A DNA stretch of 64,000 bases from a beta proteobacterium AAP51. GTDB taxonomy: Bacteria > Pseudomonadota > Gammaproteobacteria > Burkholderiales > Burkholderiaceae_C. The notes below the pieces were generated by a model. It had not been told where the DNA came from, searched no databases, and saw only the letters and a program-made list of their open reading frames with translations. This document shows, in pieces, positions 19,354 to 28,837 of the stretch (its first letter is position 1; every line of letters starts with the position of its first letter). The DNA lies in contig LJHT01000039.1 of assembly GCA_001295905.1 (NCBI GenBank), positions 20,518 through 84,517 of the forward strand, read 5' to 3'. Both the position numbers and the translations under genes were made by a program.

Positions 19354-19875
19354 TCACAGTGGCTTGAAGTGTTCGAAAGGTTCACGGCAGTCCAGGCAGC
19401 GGTGCAAGGCCTTGCAGGCGGTGCTGCCGAAGGCCGAGAGACGTTCGGTGTTCAGGCTGGCGCAGCGCGGGCAGGCCAGGGCGCGCGGGCGGATGTGCAC
19501 CACCGCGCTGGCGCGCGCCGGCACGGGGCCCGGCGGCACGATGCCGCTGGCCAGCAGCTGCGCTTTCCCGGCGGGGGTGATCCAGTCGGTGGTCCAGGCC
19601 GGGCTCAGGCGCTGGCTCACGCGCACGGGGCCCAGGCCGGCGGCCTGCAGCGCTGCCTGCACGCTGTGCGTGATGACTTCGGTGGCCGGGCAGCCGCTGT
19701 AGGTGGGCGTCAGCACCACGTGCAGGCAGCCGTCGGCTTCGCACTGCAGCTCGCGCACGATGCCCAGGTCTTGCAGGCTGACGGTGGGCAGCTCGGGGTC
19801 GGGCACGGCGGCCAGCACGGCACGCGCTGCGGCCAGGCGCTCGGCCTGCTCGGCTGTCTCTGCCGCGCTTATCAC
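19354..19875 (-). CDS. paaD: 1,2-phenylacetyl-CoA epoxidase subunit PaaD
   Basis: 173 residues. A MIP18/DUF59-type domain with DPELPTVSLQDLGIV and TPTYSGCPATEVI is followed by a C-terminal zinc-like region with CPRC and CLDC. PaaD is needed for assembly or maturation of the multicomponent oxygenase. The start is GTG at 19875, overlapping the paaC stop as GTGA, which implies coupled translation. Confidence 0.93.
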   Translation of the reverse strand: MISAAETAEQAERLAAARAVLAAVPDPELPTVSLQDLGIVRELQCEADGCLHVVLTPTYSGCPATEVITHSVQAALQAAGLGPVRVSQRLSPAWTTDWITPAGKAQLLASGIVPPGPVPARASAVVHIRPRALACPRCASLNTERLSAFGSTACKALHRCLDCREPFEHFKPL

Positions 19876-20678
19876 CAGCGGCCCCCGGGGAACTGGCGCT
19901 GCAGCACCTGCATCTCGGCCAGCAGCAGGCCCAGGTGTTCGCTGTGCAGGCCCTGGGTGCCGGTGCTGAGGAAGGGGGTGGCTGCCGGCAGCGGCAGCAG
20001 GGCTTCGGCGAACACGGCCTGCACCTCGGCCAGCCAGCCAGCGTGCAAACCCTGGCGCGCCGGGCCCAGGCCCGTGGCGGCGGCGTGGGCGTCGACCTCG
20101 TCGTGCGCGAACAGCTCGGCCGTGTAGGGCCAGATGCGTTCTGCCGCTGCGTGCAGCCGGCGGGCCGATTCCTCGGTGCCGTCACCCAGCCGCACCACCC
20201 AATCGGCGTTGTGCTGCTGGTGGTAGCGCGCCTCTTTCAGGGCCTTGGCGGCGATGCCCGCCAGCACGGGGTCAGAAGACGACTGCAGGCCCGCCCACAA
20301 CGGCTTCAGCCAGGTAGCGAGCAGGAAGTTGCGCAGCACGGTGTCGGCAAAGTCGCCGCCAGGGGCGTGGGCGCCGGGCTTGCGCAGCGGCTGCTCCACC
20401 AGCGTGAGGTTCAGGAACTGCACCGGCTCGCGCAGGAAGGCCAGCTGGTCTTCATCGAGACCGCCGCCGTGCAGCGTGGCCGCGTGGGTGAGCAGCGCGC
20501 GGGCCTGGCCCAGCAGGTCGAGCGCCATGTTGGTGAGTGCGATGTCTTCTTCCAGCACGGGCGCATGGCCGCACCACTCCGAGAGCCGCTGTGCGTGAAC
20601 GAGGCAGGTGTCGGCCACGCGCAGCACGTAGCGCAGCGGCGGGCTCCAGGTCAGTTCCAGGCTGGCGACGGCGTTCAC
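19872..20678 (-). CDS. paaC: 1,2-phenylacetyl-CoA epoxidase, structural subunit PaaC
   Basis: 268-residue structural subunit that holds the catalytic PaaA. It has the four-helix ferritin-like features LTNMALDLLGQARAL and LKEARYHQQHNADWV. The frame runs on upstream, but the GTG at 20678 overlaps the paaB stop (GTGA) and matches the family N-terminus. Confidence 0.94.
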   Translation of the reverse strand: MNAVASLELTWSPPLRYVLRVADTCLVHAQRLSEWCGHAPVLEEDIALTNMALDLLGQARALLTHAATLHGGGLDEDQLAFLREPVQFLNLTLVEQPLRKPGAHAPGGDFADTVLRNFLLATWLKPLWAGLQSSSDPVLAGIAAKALKEARYHQQHNADWVVRLGDGTEESARRLHAAAERIWPYTAELFAHDEVDAHAAATGLGPARQGLHAGWLAEVQAVFAEALLPLPAATPFLSTGTQGLHSEHLGLLLAEMQVLQRQFPGGRW

Positions 20679-20980
20679 AGGTGGTTCACGCCTTCGGGCA
20701 GCGTGTAGAAGCTGGGGTGGCGGTAGACCTTGTCTTCCATCGGGTCGAAGTACATGTCCTTGTCGGCGGGGTCGCTGGCGGTGATGTCGCTGCTGCGCAC
20801 CACCCACAGGCTGCAGCCTTCCTGCCGCCGTGTGTAGACCTCGCGCGCCAGCTGCACGGCCATCTTGGCGTCGGCCGCATGCAGGCTGCCGCAGTGTTTG
20901 TGGTCCAGGCCGGCCTTGGGGCGCACGAACACCTCGAAGAGCGGCCATTCGGCCTGGGGTGGGGAGGCTTCGGCGTTCAT
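20675..20980 (-). CDS. paaB: 1,2-phenylacetyl-CoA epoxidase subunit PaaB
   Basis: 101-residue small subunit of the epoxidase. The diagnostic segments are [20 protein letters not shown] and [19 protein letters not shown]. The ATG at 20980 overlaps the paaA stop codon (ATGA), and its own stop overlaps paaC. Longer in-frame extension upstream lies inside paaA and is not the start. Confidence 0.94.
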   Translation of the reverse strand: MNAEASPPQAEWPLFEVFVRPKAGLDHKHCGSLHAADAKMAVQLAREVYTRRQEGCSLWVVRSSDITASDPADKDMYFDPMEDKVYRHPSFYTLPEGVNHL

Positions 20981-22014
20981 GCGGCTTGTGCCTCCTGCAA
21001 GGCGTTCGCGGTCTGCTTTTGCGCCTGCTTGCGCGCCTGCTTCTGCGCATGCGCCAGCGCCGCCTCGCGCACCCAGGCGCCCTCTTCCCAGGCGTTCACA
21101 CGCGCGGCCAGGCGCTCGCGGTTGCAGGGGCCGTGGCCGTTCACCACGCGCCAGAACTCGGCCCAGTCGATGGGGCCGAAGTCGTGGTGGCCGCGCTCGG
21201 CGTTCCACTTCAGCAGCGGGTCGGGCAGGCTCACGCCCAGCACCTGCGCCTGCTCGAAGGTGGCATCGACGAACTTCTGCCGCAGTTCGTCGTTGCTGAT
21301 GCGCTTGATGCCCCAGCGTGCGCTCTGCGCACCGTGTGTGCTTTCGCCGTCGGGCGGGCCGAACATCATCAGGCTGGGCCACCACCAGCGGTTCACGGCG
21401 TCCTGCACCATGGCGCGCTGCGCGTCGCTGCCTTCTTCCATCATCACGCGCAGGCTGTCGAAGCCCTGGCGCTGGTGGAAGCTTTCCTCACGGCAGATGC
21501 GCACCATGGCGCGCGCATAGGGCGCGTAGCTGCAGCGCGTGAGCGGCACCTGGTTCATGATGGCCGCGCCGTCCACCAGCCAGCCGATGACGCCGATGTC
21601 GGCCCAGCTCAGCGTGGGGTAGTTGAAGATGCTGCTGTACTTGGCCTTGCCGGTGTGCAGCGCATGCAGCAGCTGGTCGCGGCTGGTGCCCAGGGTTTCG
21701 GCGGCGGCGTAGAGATACAGGCCGTGGCCGGCTTCGTCCTGGATCTTCGCCAGCAGGATGGCCTTGCGCTTGAGCGTGGGCGCGCGCGTCACCCAGTTGC
21801 CCTCGGGCAGCATGCCCACGATCTCGCTGTGCGCGTGCTGGCTGATCTGCCGCACCAGCGTCTTGCGGTAGTGCTCGGGCATCCAGTCCTTGGCCTCGAT
21901 GAAGCCGCCTTCGGCGATGCGCGCCTCGAAACGTGCCTCGAGCTGCACCTCGTCGGCGCTGCGCAGGGGCTGGCGCTCCTCGGCCGGCGCGGTGTCCATG
22001 GCTTGGGTGTACAT
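20977..22014 (-). CDS. paaA: 1,2-phenylacetyl-CoA epoxidase, catalytic subunit PaaA
   Basis: 345 residues. PaaA forms ring-1,2-epoxyphenylacetyl-CoA from phenylacetyl-CoA and O2. The di-iron ligands sit in the ferritin-like fold, including [13 protein letters not shown] and [12 protein letters not shown]. The C-terminal tail is Lys/Gln/Ala-rich. The ATG at 22014 has a GAGGAA site. It is followed by paaB with a four-base overlap. Confidence 0.96.
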   Translation of the reverse strand: MYTQAMDTAPAEERQPLRSADEVQLEARFEARIAEGGFIEAKDWMPEHYRKTLVRQISQHAHSEIVGMLPEGNWVTRAPTLKRKAILLAKIQDEAGHGLYLYAAAETLGTSRDQLLHALHTGKAKYSSIFNYPTLSWADIGVIGWLVDGAAIMNQVPLTRCSYAPYARAMVRICREESFHQRQGFDSLRVMMEEGSDAQRAMVQDAVNRWWWPSLMMFGPPDGESTHGAQSARWGIKRISNDELRQKFVDATFEQAQVLGVSLPDPLLKWNAERGHHDFGPIDWAEFWRVVNGHGPCNRERLAARVNAWEEGAWVREAALAHAQKQARKQAQKQTANALQEAQAA

Positions 22015-22071
22015 AGGCGGATTCCTCGCGGTGCTGTGGATGCGGGTGCGGGTGAAAGTGAGGCTGCGGGT

Positions 22072-23403
<1,332 letters not shown>

Positions 23404-23428
23404 GGGCGGGCTCCGACTTCAGGCGGGT

Positions 23429-23932
23429 TCAGGTGGGCTGGGAAGGCTGGGGGCCCACCGGCAGGCCTTCGACGAGCGCGCGGCCCTTCATCGTGTAGGC
23501 ACGCCCGCGAAACACCGCCACCGCCACCCCTTGCTGGTTGTGCACCTGCACGTCGTAAACGCCCGTGCGGCCGGCCTTGCTGAGCTCTTGCGCGCGCGCC
23601 GTGAGCACATCGCCCAGGCGCGCAGCGGCCAGCAGGTTGACGTCGAAGCCTGCGGCCACCGTCACTTCGTTGTAGGCGTTGCAGGCGAAGGCGAAGGCGC
23701 TGTCGGCCAGCGTGGTGACCAGCCCGCCGTGGCAGATGTGGTGGCCGTTGAGCATGTCTTCGCGCACCGTCATCGTCAGCGTGGCGCTGCCCGGGCCGAC
23801 GGCCTGCACCGTGATGCCCAGGCTGCGCGAGGCGCGGTCGTCGCGCCACATCGCCTCACGCGAGGCTTCGGCCACCTGCTGGGGGTCGTGCGGGTTCATA
23901 GGTGCACCTGGGGGCGGGCCGGCGGTGTTCAT
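23429..23932 (-). CDS. paaI: Hydroxyphenylacetyl-CoA thioesterase
   Basis: Hotdog-fold thioesterase, 167 residues, that clears dead-end aryl-CoA intermediates. The NGHHICHGGLVTTLADSAFA active-site segment is diagnostic. Two starts are possible: ATG at 23932, used here, or ATG at 23899 giving a form nearer the usual length and preceded by AGGTG. It lies 11 bp after paaG. Confidence 0.93.
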   Translation of the reverse strand: MNTAGPPPGAPMNPHDPQQVAEASREAMWRDDRASRSLGITVQAVGPGSATLTMTVREDMLNGHHICHGGLVTTLADSAFAFACNAYNEVTVAAGFDVNLLAAARLGDVLTARAQELSKAGRTGVYDVQVHNQQGVAVAVFRGRAYTMKGRALVEGLPVGPQPSQPT

Positions 23933-23943
23933 GCTGCGGCTCT

Positions 23944-24729
23944 TCAGCGTTCGGTGAACAACGGCGCGCGCTTGCCGAGGAAGGCCGCCACGCCTTCCGC
24001 GAAATCGGCACCGCGGCCCAGTTCGCCCTGGAGCGTGGCTTCCAGCGCCAGCGCGTCGCCGAAGTCCATGGGCGCGGCTTCGTCCAGCGCGCGGCGCGTG
24101 GCCACCAGCGCTTTGGCTGGCAAGGCTGCCAGCCGCTGGGCCAGGGCCAGCGCGCTGCTCATCAGCGCGGCGTCGTCCACCACCTGCCAGATGAGGCCGA
24201 TGCGCTGCGCTTCTTCGGCCGGCAGCTTCTCGCCCAGCATGGCCAGGCCCAGGGCCCGGGCGCGGCCCACCAGGCGCGGCAGCAGCCAGGTGCCGCCGCA
24301 GTCAGGCACCAGGCCGATCTTGCTGAAGGCCTGGATGAAGCTGGCGCTGCGAGCGGCCAGTACCAGGTCGGCACACAGCGCAAAGTTGGCCCCCGCGCCG
24401 GCCGCCACGCCATTGACCGCCACCACCACCGGCACCGGCATGCTGCGCACGCGCAGGGCCAGCGGGCGGTAGTAGCGCTCGATGACACCGCCCACATCGG
24501 CCGCGCTGCCCACCATCGCGGGGTCGTTCAGGTCTTGCCCGGCGCAGAAGCCGCGGCCGCTGCCGGTGATGAGCACGGCGCGCACTTCGGTGTCGTCGGC
24601 CGCTGCGTTCAGGGCAGCGAGCAGCTGGCCGTGCATCTCGGCCGTGAAGCTGTTCAAGGCCGCAGGGCGGTGCAGCGTGATCACGCAGACCGGGCCCTCG
24701 TGGGCCAGCAGCACGGTGGTTTCGGGCAT
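23944..24729 (-). CDS. paaG: Ring 1,2-epoxyphenylacetyl-CoA isomerase
   Basis: 261-residue crotonase-superfamily enzyme that converts the ring epoxide to oxepin-CoA. The oxyanion-hole segments GRGFCAGQDLND and NGVAAGAGANFALCAD are visible, followed by KIGLVPDCGGTWLLPR, typical of PaaG. The ATG at 24729 has a GGAG site and is the family start; an in-frame upstream ATG at 24765 adds 12 unsupported residues. It is the first gene of the paa operon. Confidence 0.94.
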   Translation of the reverse strand: MPETTVLLAHEGPVCVITLHRPAALNSFTAEMHGQLLAALNAAADDTEVRAVLITGSGRGFCAGQDLNDPAMVGSAADVGGVIERYYRPLALRVRSMPVPVVVAVNGVAAGAGANFALCADLVLAARSASFIQAFSKIGLVPDCGGTWLLPRLVGRARALGLAMLGEKLPAEEAQRIGLIWQVVDDAALMSSALALAQRLAALPAKALVATRRALDEAAPMDFGDALALEATLQGELGRGADFAEGVAAFLGKRAPLFTER

Positions 24730-24795
24730 GCAGGGCTCCGGCAAGCGTGGATGAACGTGGATCAACGCGGGGCGAAACGACAGACAGTGAATTAG

Positions 24796-24811
24796 TCGAC
24801 CGCTCGGTCGA
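24796..24811. promoter_or_regulatory. Candidate PaaR operator: perfect 16-bp palindrome
   Basis: TCGACCG-CT-CGGTCGA lies 67 bp upstream of the paaG start and 53 bp upstream of the divergent dusC. It resembles the GACCG/CGGTC core of operators reported for TetR-type PaaR repressors. It is likely the site through which the last gene of the operon controls the whole operon. Confidence 0.65.
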
Positions 24812-24863
24812 TGAATTCTAGCCAGCCCGGGCCCCGCCCTCCCACCTGGGACAATCCCGAGGG

Positions 24864-25835
24864 ATGAGCCCCCTGCCCCCGCGCCTGATCCTGCTCGCCC
24901 CGATGGAAGGCGTGCTCGACCACGACCTGCGCGACGTGCTCACGCGCGTGGGCGGCATCGACCGCTGCGTGTCTGAGTTCATCCGCATCACCGACCAGCT
25001 GCTGCCACGCCGCGTGTTCACGAGGCTGATGCCCGAGCTGCACCACGGCAGCCGCACACCCGCCGGCACCCCCGTGCGCGCGCAGCTGCTGGGCAGCGAC
25101 CCGCAATGCCTGGCGGACAACGCGGCTCGGCTGGCCGAACTGGGGCCCGAGGGCATCGACCTGAACTTCGGCTGCCCGGCCAAGGTGGTGAACCGCCACC
25201 GCGGCGGCGCCGTGCTGCTGGACGAGCCCGAGCTCGTGCACCGCATCGTGGCGGCGGTGAGGCGTGCGGTGCCGGCGCGGGTGCCGGTGTCGGCCAAGAT
25301 GCGGCTGGGCCATCTCGACGATACGCGCATGCTCGACAACGCCCGCGCCATCGCCGAGGCCGGCGCCAGCGAACTGGTGGTGCACGCGCGCACCAAGCTG
25401 CATGGCTACAAGCCGCCGGCCTACTGGGAGCGCATCGCGCACATCCGCCAGGCCGTGGCCTTGCCGGTGGTGGCCAATGGCGAGGTGTGGAACGTGGCCG
25501 ATGCCGAACGCTGCCTGCAGGAAAGCGGCTGCGACGCCCTGATGCTGGGCCGCGGCCTGGTGGGCGACCCCGGCCTGGCGCTGGCCCTGCGCGGCCTGGC
25601 GCAGCCCGGCTGGCGCGAGCTGCTGCCGCTGGTGCGGCTGTACGGCCGGCTGATCACGCCCCGCGTGGCGCCCCGCCACCGCGGTGGCCGCATCAAGCAG
25701 TGGCTGAACATGCTGCGCCGCCGCCATGCCGGGGCGGCCGAGGCCTATGCCGCCGTGCGTGAACTGAACGACGCCGAAGCCATCGAAGGCCGGCTGGCCC
25801 AGCTGGAACAGCGGGTGCAGCAGCAAGCGGCATGA
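24864..25835 (+). CDS. dusC: tRNA-dihydrouridine(16) synthase
   Basis: FMN-dependent reductase that makes dihydrouridine at tRNA position 16. It is 323 residues: a TIM barrel with APMEGV at the N-terminus, the catalytic cysteine in LNFGCPAKVVNRHRGGAVL, HARTK and MLGRGLVGDPGL. The GCPAKVVNRH version separates DusC from DusA and DusB. It is divergent from paaG. Confidence 0.94.
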   Translation: MSPLPPRLILLAPMEGVLDHDLRDVLTRVGGIDRCVSEFIRITDQLLPRRVFTRLMPELHHGSRTPAGTPVRAQLLGSDPQCLADNAARLAELGPEGIDLNFGCPAKVVNRHRGGAVLLDEPELVHRIVAAVRRAVPARVPVSAKMRLGHLDDTRMLDNARAIAEAGASELVVHARTKLHGYKPPAYWERIAHIRQAVALPVVANGEVWNVADAERCLQESGCDALMLGRGLVGDPGLALALRGLAQPGWRELLPLVRLYGRLITPRVAPRHRGGRIKQWLNMLRRRHAGAAEAYAAVRELNDAEAIEGRLAQLEQRVQQQAA

Positions 25836-25936
25836 AAAAAGCCCCTGGCGGTGGCCAAGGGCTTGCAATGAAAAAGCCCCTGGCGGTGGCCAAGGGCTTG
25901 CAATGAAAAAGCCCCTGGCGGTCGCCAAGGGCTTGT
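25832..25936 (-). terminator. Three tandem hairpin-terminator repeats
   Basis: Three copies of a 35-36-bp unit lie head to tail (units begin at 25832, 25868 and 25903). Each forms an AAGCCC-N-TGGC / GCCA-N-GGGCTT hairpin and, read on the minus strand, is followed by five or six T residues. Copy 3 has a compensating G-to-C change that extends the stem. Read leftward they terminate the aminopeptidase gene; the first copy touches the dusC stop codon, so they may also stop dusC transcripts. Confidence 0.75.
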
Positions 25937-26100
25937 GTGGGGTACTTCAGGCGAAGGTCACGGGTTCCAAGGTTCCGCCCAGTGTTGCGGTCGGTTCTCG
26001 CCTGCAGTGCCTGTACTGTGCCACGGCTTCATGAAGCTGTCGTGACGAAAAGGCTTTGGAAGCTACGCCAATTCGGGGGGTGTCGACACGAACCCGGCCT

Positions 26101-27498
26101 TCAGGCCTGCGTGAAACGCGCTTCCAGGTGCGCCAGCAAAGCCCGCAGCGTCTGCGCTTCGCCGCCCACCGGCCGCCCGGGCCGGCTCTCGCTGTTCCAG
26201 GCGAAGAGGTCGATGTGCACCCAGTCCACCGTCTCGGGCACGAAGTCGTCGAGGAAGAGCGCCGCCGTCACCGCGCCGGCCATCGGGCCCTTGCCCGTGT
26301 TGACGATGTCGGCGATGTCGCTCTCGATGCTGCCGTGATAGTCGCGCCACAGCGGCATGTGCCACAGCGGGTCGTGCAGGGCCAGGCCCCGATCGACGAG
26401 CTCGCGGCCCAGCTCCATGCGCCGGGTGAACAGCGCCGGCAGCTGCGGCCCCAGCGCCACGCGCGCGGCACCGGTGAGCGTGGCCAGGTCGATCATCAGC
26501 GCCGGCTGGCCCTCGGCACCATAGGCCAGCGCATCGCACAGGATGACGCGGCCCTCGGCGTCGGTGTTGCCGATCTCGATGTGCAGGCCGGCCCGCGTCT
26601 TGAACACATCGCCCGGGCGGTAGGCGTTGCCCGAGATGGCGTTTTCCACCGCCGGTATCAGCAGCTGCAGATGCACCGGCAGCTTCAGCGCCATGACCAG
26701 CTGCGCAAGGCCCAGCGCGTTGGCGGCGCCGCCCATGTCTTTCTTCATCTGGCGCATGCCCTCGGCGCCCTTGATGTCCAGGCCACCGGTGTCGAAGCAC
26801 ACGCCCTTGCCGACGATGCACAGCCGGGGGTGCTTGTCGCTGCCCCAGTTCAGCTCGATGAGGCGCGGCGCGCGGTCTTCGGCCGCCGCACGCCCCACGG
26901 CGTGGATGGCCGGGAAATTGGCCGCCAGCAGCTTTTCACCCACCACCTGCTTGAACTTGGCGCCGTGCTGCTTGGCCACCAGGCGCACGGCCTCGGCCAG
27001 CTGCGCCGGGCCCATGTGCTCGGCCGGGGTGTTGACGAGGTCGCGCGTGCTGCCCGCCACGCCGGCGACGATCAGCGCGCGCTGCGTGGCCTCGGTGGCC
27101 GCCAGCGTCAGCTGCGCGGCTTCACGCCGGGCGGGCTTGTAGGTGTCGAAGGTGTAGCTGCCCATCTCCCAGGAGAAGGCGGCGGCGGCGGGGTCGAGGG
27201 CCAGGCCGGCCTCCCCCAGGTGGTAGTGGCCGGCCGGCAGCGCCTTGGGCAGCGCCGCCAGGGCCCAGGGGTGGCTGGCGCTGCGCACGCCGGCCCACAC
27301 CGCCTGCAGCGTACCGTCGGCCGCGGGCAGCAGCGCATGGGTGTCGGGCGCGCCGGTGAAGCCCACGGTCTGCAGCCAGCGGCGCGTGGCTGCATCCAGC
27401 TTCTCGGTAAGCGCGGCGAACTGCGCCTTGTCGACGGCATGCACGGGCACGCTGCCCTTGAGGGGTTTGGCCGCGGGTTTGGCGAGATGGACGGTCAT
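26101..27498 (-). CDS. M17 leucyl aminopeptidase family protein
   Basis: 465-residue two-metal cytosolic exopeptidase. The C-terminal catalytic domain has the metal- and substrate-binding segments VGKGVCFDTGGLDIK and the family signature NTDAEGRVILCDAL. The N-terminal half resembles the shorter PepB-like M17 subgroup rather than PepA. The ATG at 27498 is preceded by GGAAGA; the frame extends upstream into non-coding sequence. The gene ends 165 bp before a triple terminator. Confidence 0.92.
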   Translation of the reverse strand: MTVHLAKPAAKPLKGSVPVHAVDKAQFAALTEKLDAATRRWLQTVGFTGAPDTHALLPAADGTLQAVWAGVRSASHPWALAALPKALPAGHYHLGEAGLALDPAAAAFSWEMGSYTFDTYKPARREAAQLTLAATEATQRALIVAGVAGSTRDLVNTPAEHMGPAQLAEAVRLVAKQHGAKFKQVVGEKLLAANFPAIHAVGRAAAEDRAPRLIELNWGSDKHPRLCIVGKGVCFDTGGLDIKGAEGMRQMKKDMGGAANALGLAQLVMALKLPVHLQLLIPAVENAISGNAYRPGDVFKTRAGLHIEIGNTDAEGRVILCDALAYGAEGQPALMIDLATLTGAARVALGPQLPALFTRRMELGRELVDRGLALHDPLWHMPLWRDYHGSIESDIADIVNTGKGPMAGAVTAALFLDDFVPETVDWVHIDLFAWNSESRPGRPVGGEAQTLRALLAHLEARFTQA

Positions 27499-27660
27499 GG
27501 TCTTCCGGGGATGGAGAAAACCGCCATTGTCTCGCCGCAGCCCGGCAGCCGCCGGCGACGGTTCACGACCGCAGCTTGCCGTTCGTCGCAGCGCCGTGGC
27601 CGGGCTGAGGGCCTGCACGCAACATGCGGGCATTCCACCAGCCACCGAGAGAGGCGCCCC

Positions 27661-28029
27661 ATGAACCCCTTCAAATTCATCACCCGCCCCGTGAAGGACC
27701 TCACCGACGCCATCGTGATGCCCTTCCGCGCGATCTTCGTCGTCGGCCTCACGGGCTTCATCAACTACTTCACCTTCAGCGGCCAGTGGTGGTTCAGGTG
27801 GGTGGCCTTCGGCATGGCCATTGCCGTGCTGGTGGCCTGGGCGCGCGCCGCCAAGACGCTGCTGCTGCTGGCCGTGGTGGCCTTCGTGGGCTGGAAGATC
27901 TACCAGCGCTATGGCGAGGCCGCGCGCCAGCGCTTCGACGCCTGGGTGGCCGCCACCCAGCCCAAGACGGCCGAGGTGCTGCAGGCGCTGCGTGCGCCGG
28001 CCCCGCCGGCGGCCGGGCCGGCGGCCTGA
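27661..28029 (+). CDS. Small membrane protein of unknown function
   Basis: 122 residues. It has hydrophobic segments around 25-42 (IFVVGLTGFINYFTF), 45-60 and 66-80 (LLLLAVVAFVGWKIYQRY), then an Ala/Pro-rich tail. A very similar architecture occurs in burkholderial 2TM-domain conserved proteins, but I cannot name it. A GAGAGAGG site precedes the ATG at 27661. It is divergent from the aminopeptidase gene. Confidence 0.75.
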   Translation: MNPFKFITRPVKDLTDAIVMPFRAIFVVGLTGFINYFTFSGQWWFRWVAFGMAIAVLVAWARAAKTLLLLAVVAFVGWKIYQRYGEAARQRFDAWVAATQPKTAEVLQALRAPAPPAAGPAA

Positions 28030-28054
28030 TGCGGGGTCGGCAGCGCCGGCGGGG

Positions 28055-28837
28055 TCAGCCGTTCGCGGCGTTCGCGGCGACGCTGGCCACCGGTTCGGTG
28101 GCGGCCGAGCGTTCGATGTGCCAGTCGACCAGGCGGCGCATATTGCCCATCGACACCCAATGCAGGTGCACCAGGCCCAGCACGCCGGTGCGGTGCAGTT
28201 CGCCGATCACGGCGTCGGGCAGGTCGGTCATCTTCTTGTCGTCCACCGTCAGGAAGCCGTCCACGGTGTGCTGGCGGCCGTCGGGCAGCGTGGCGTCGAA
28301 ACGCATGTCCTGCAGCACGCCCAGTTCCTGCAGCTTCTTGCCCACCAGGCGCGTGCGCTGGATCTCGGCTTCCAGCTGTTCCAGGTAGGGCGTCATGTCC
28401 TTCAGCAGCTGCGCCTGTTCGCCGGTTTCGGTGAACAGCGGCTGGCCGTCGGCGCCCAGGGCGCCCGTCCAGGCCATGTCCACGCAGATGGCGAAACGTT
28501 CGGCGTCGATGCGCGCGATGCAGAAGGGGTAGGCGCGCAGCACGGCCGGCATGTACTGGGCACGCCAGCGCTCGCCGGTGAGGTAGAGGTTCTGGTTCTG
28601 CACCAGGCCGAACACGGCGATGGGGGCGATGGCATCGGTGCCGTCTTCTTCTTTGCCCGCCTTCACGAAGACGATGGGGAACTCGCGGCAGACATCGCCG
28701 AATTCGGCGGCGGCCACGAACATCGCGTTGAGCTTGTCGGCCACGCGCCAATCGGTCACCGGCATCTGCAGCTTCAGGTTGCGGTGGGTCACGCTGTCCA
28801 GCGCGGTGGGCTGGCGGTGCAGGTTCTGATTGATCAA
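28055..28837 (-). CDS. SapC family protein
   Basis: 260 residues. It matches the SapC family (named after a Campylobacter S-layer-associated protein) by FPIVFVKAG, RAYPFCIARID and a C-terminal LVHLHWVSMGNMRRL. No catalytic site is established. The start is a TTG at 28837 overlapping the stop of the CNNM gene as TTGA, with GGAGAAGAA just upstream, so its translation is probably coupled. Confidence 0.88.
   Translation of the reverse strand: MINQNLHRQPTALDSVTHRNLKLQMPVTDWRVADKLNAMFVAAAEFGDVCREFPIVFVKAGKEEDGTDAIAPIAVFGLVQNQNLYLTGERWRAQYMPAVLRAYPFCIARIDAERFAICVDMAWTGALGADGQPLFTETGEQAQLLKDMTPYLEQLEAEIQRTRLVGKKLQELGVLQDMRFDATLPDGRQHTVDGFLTVDDKKMTDLPDAVIGELHRTGVLGLVHLHWVSMGNMRRLVDWHIERSAATEPVASVAANAANG

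Noticed and set aside
25832..25936. Three tandem repeats as a CRISPR array
   Set aside because: Units are directly abutting hairpins with no unique spacers, and each has a T tract of a terminator.
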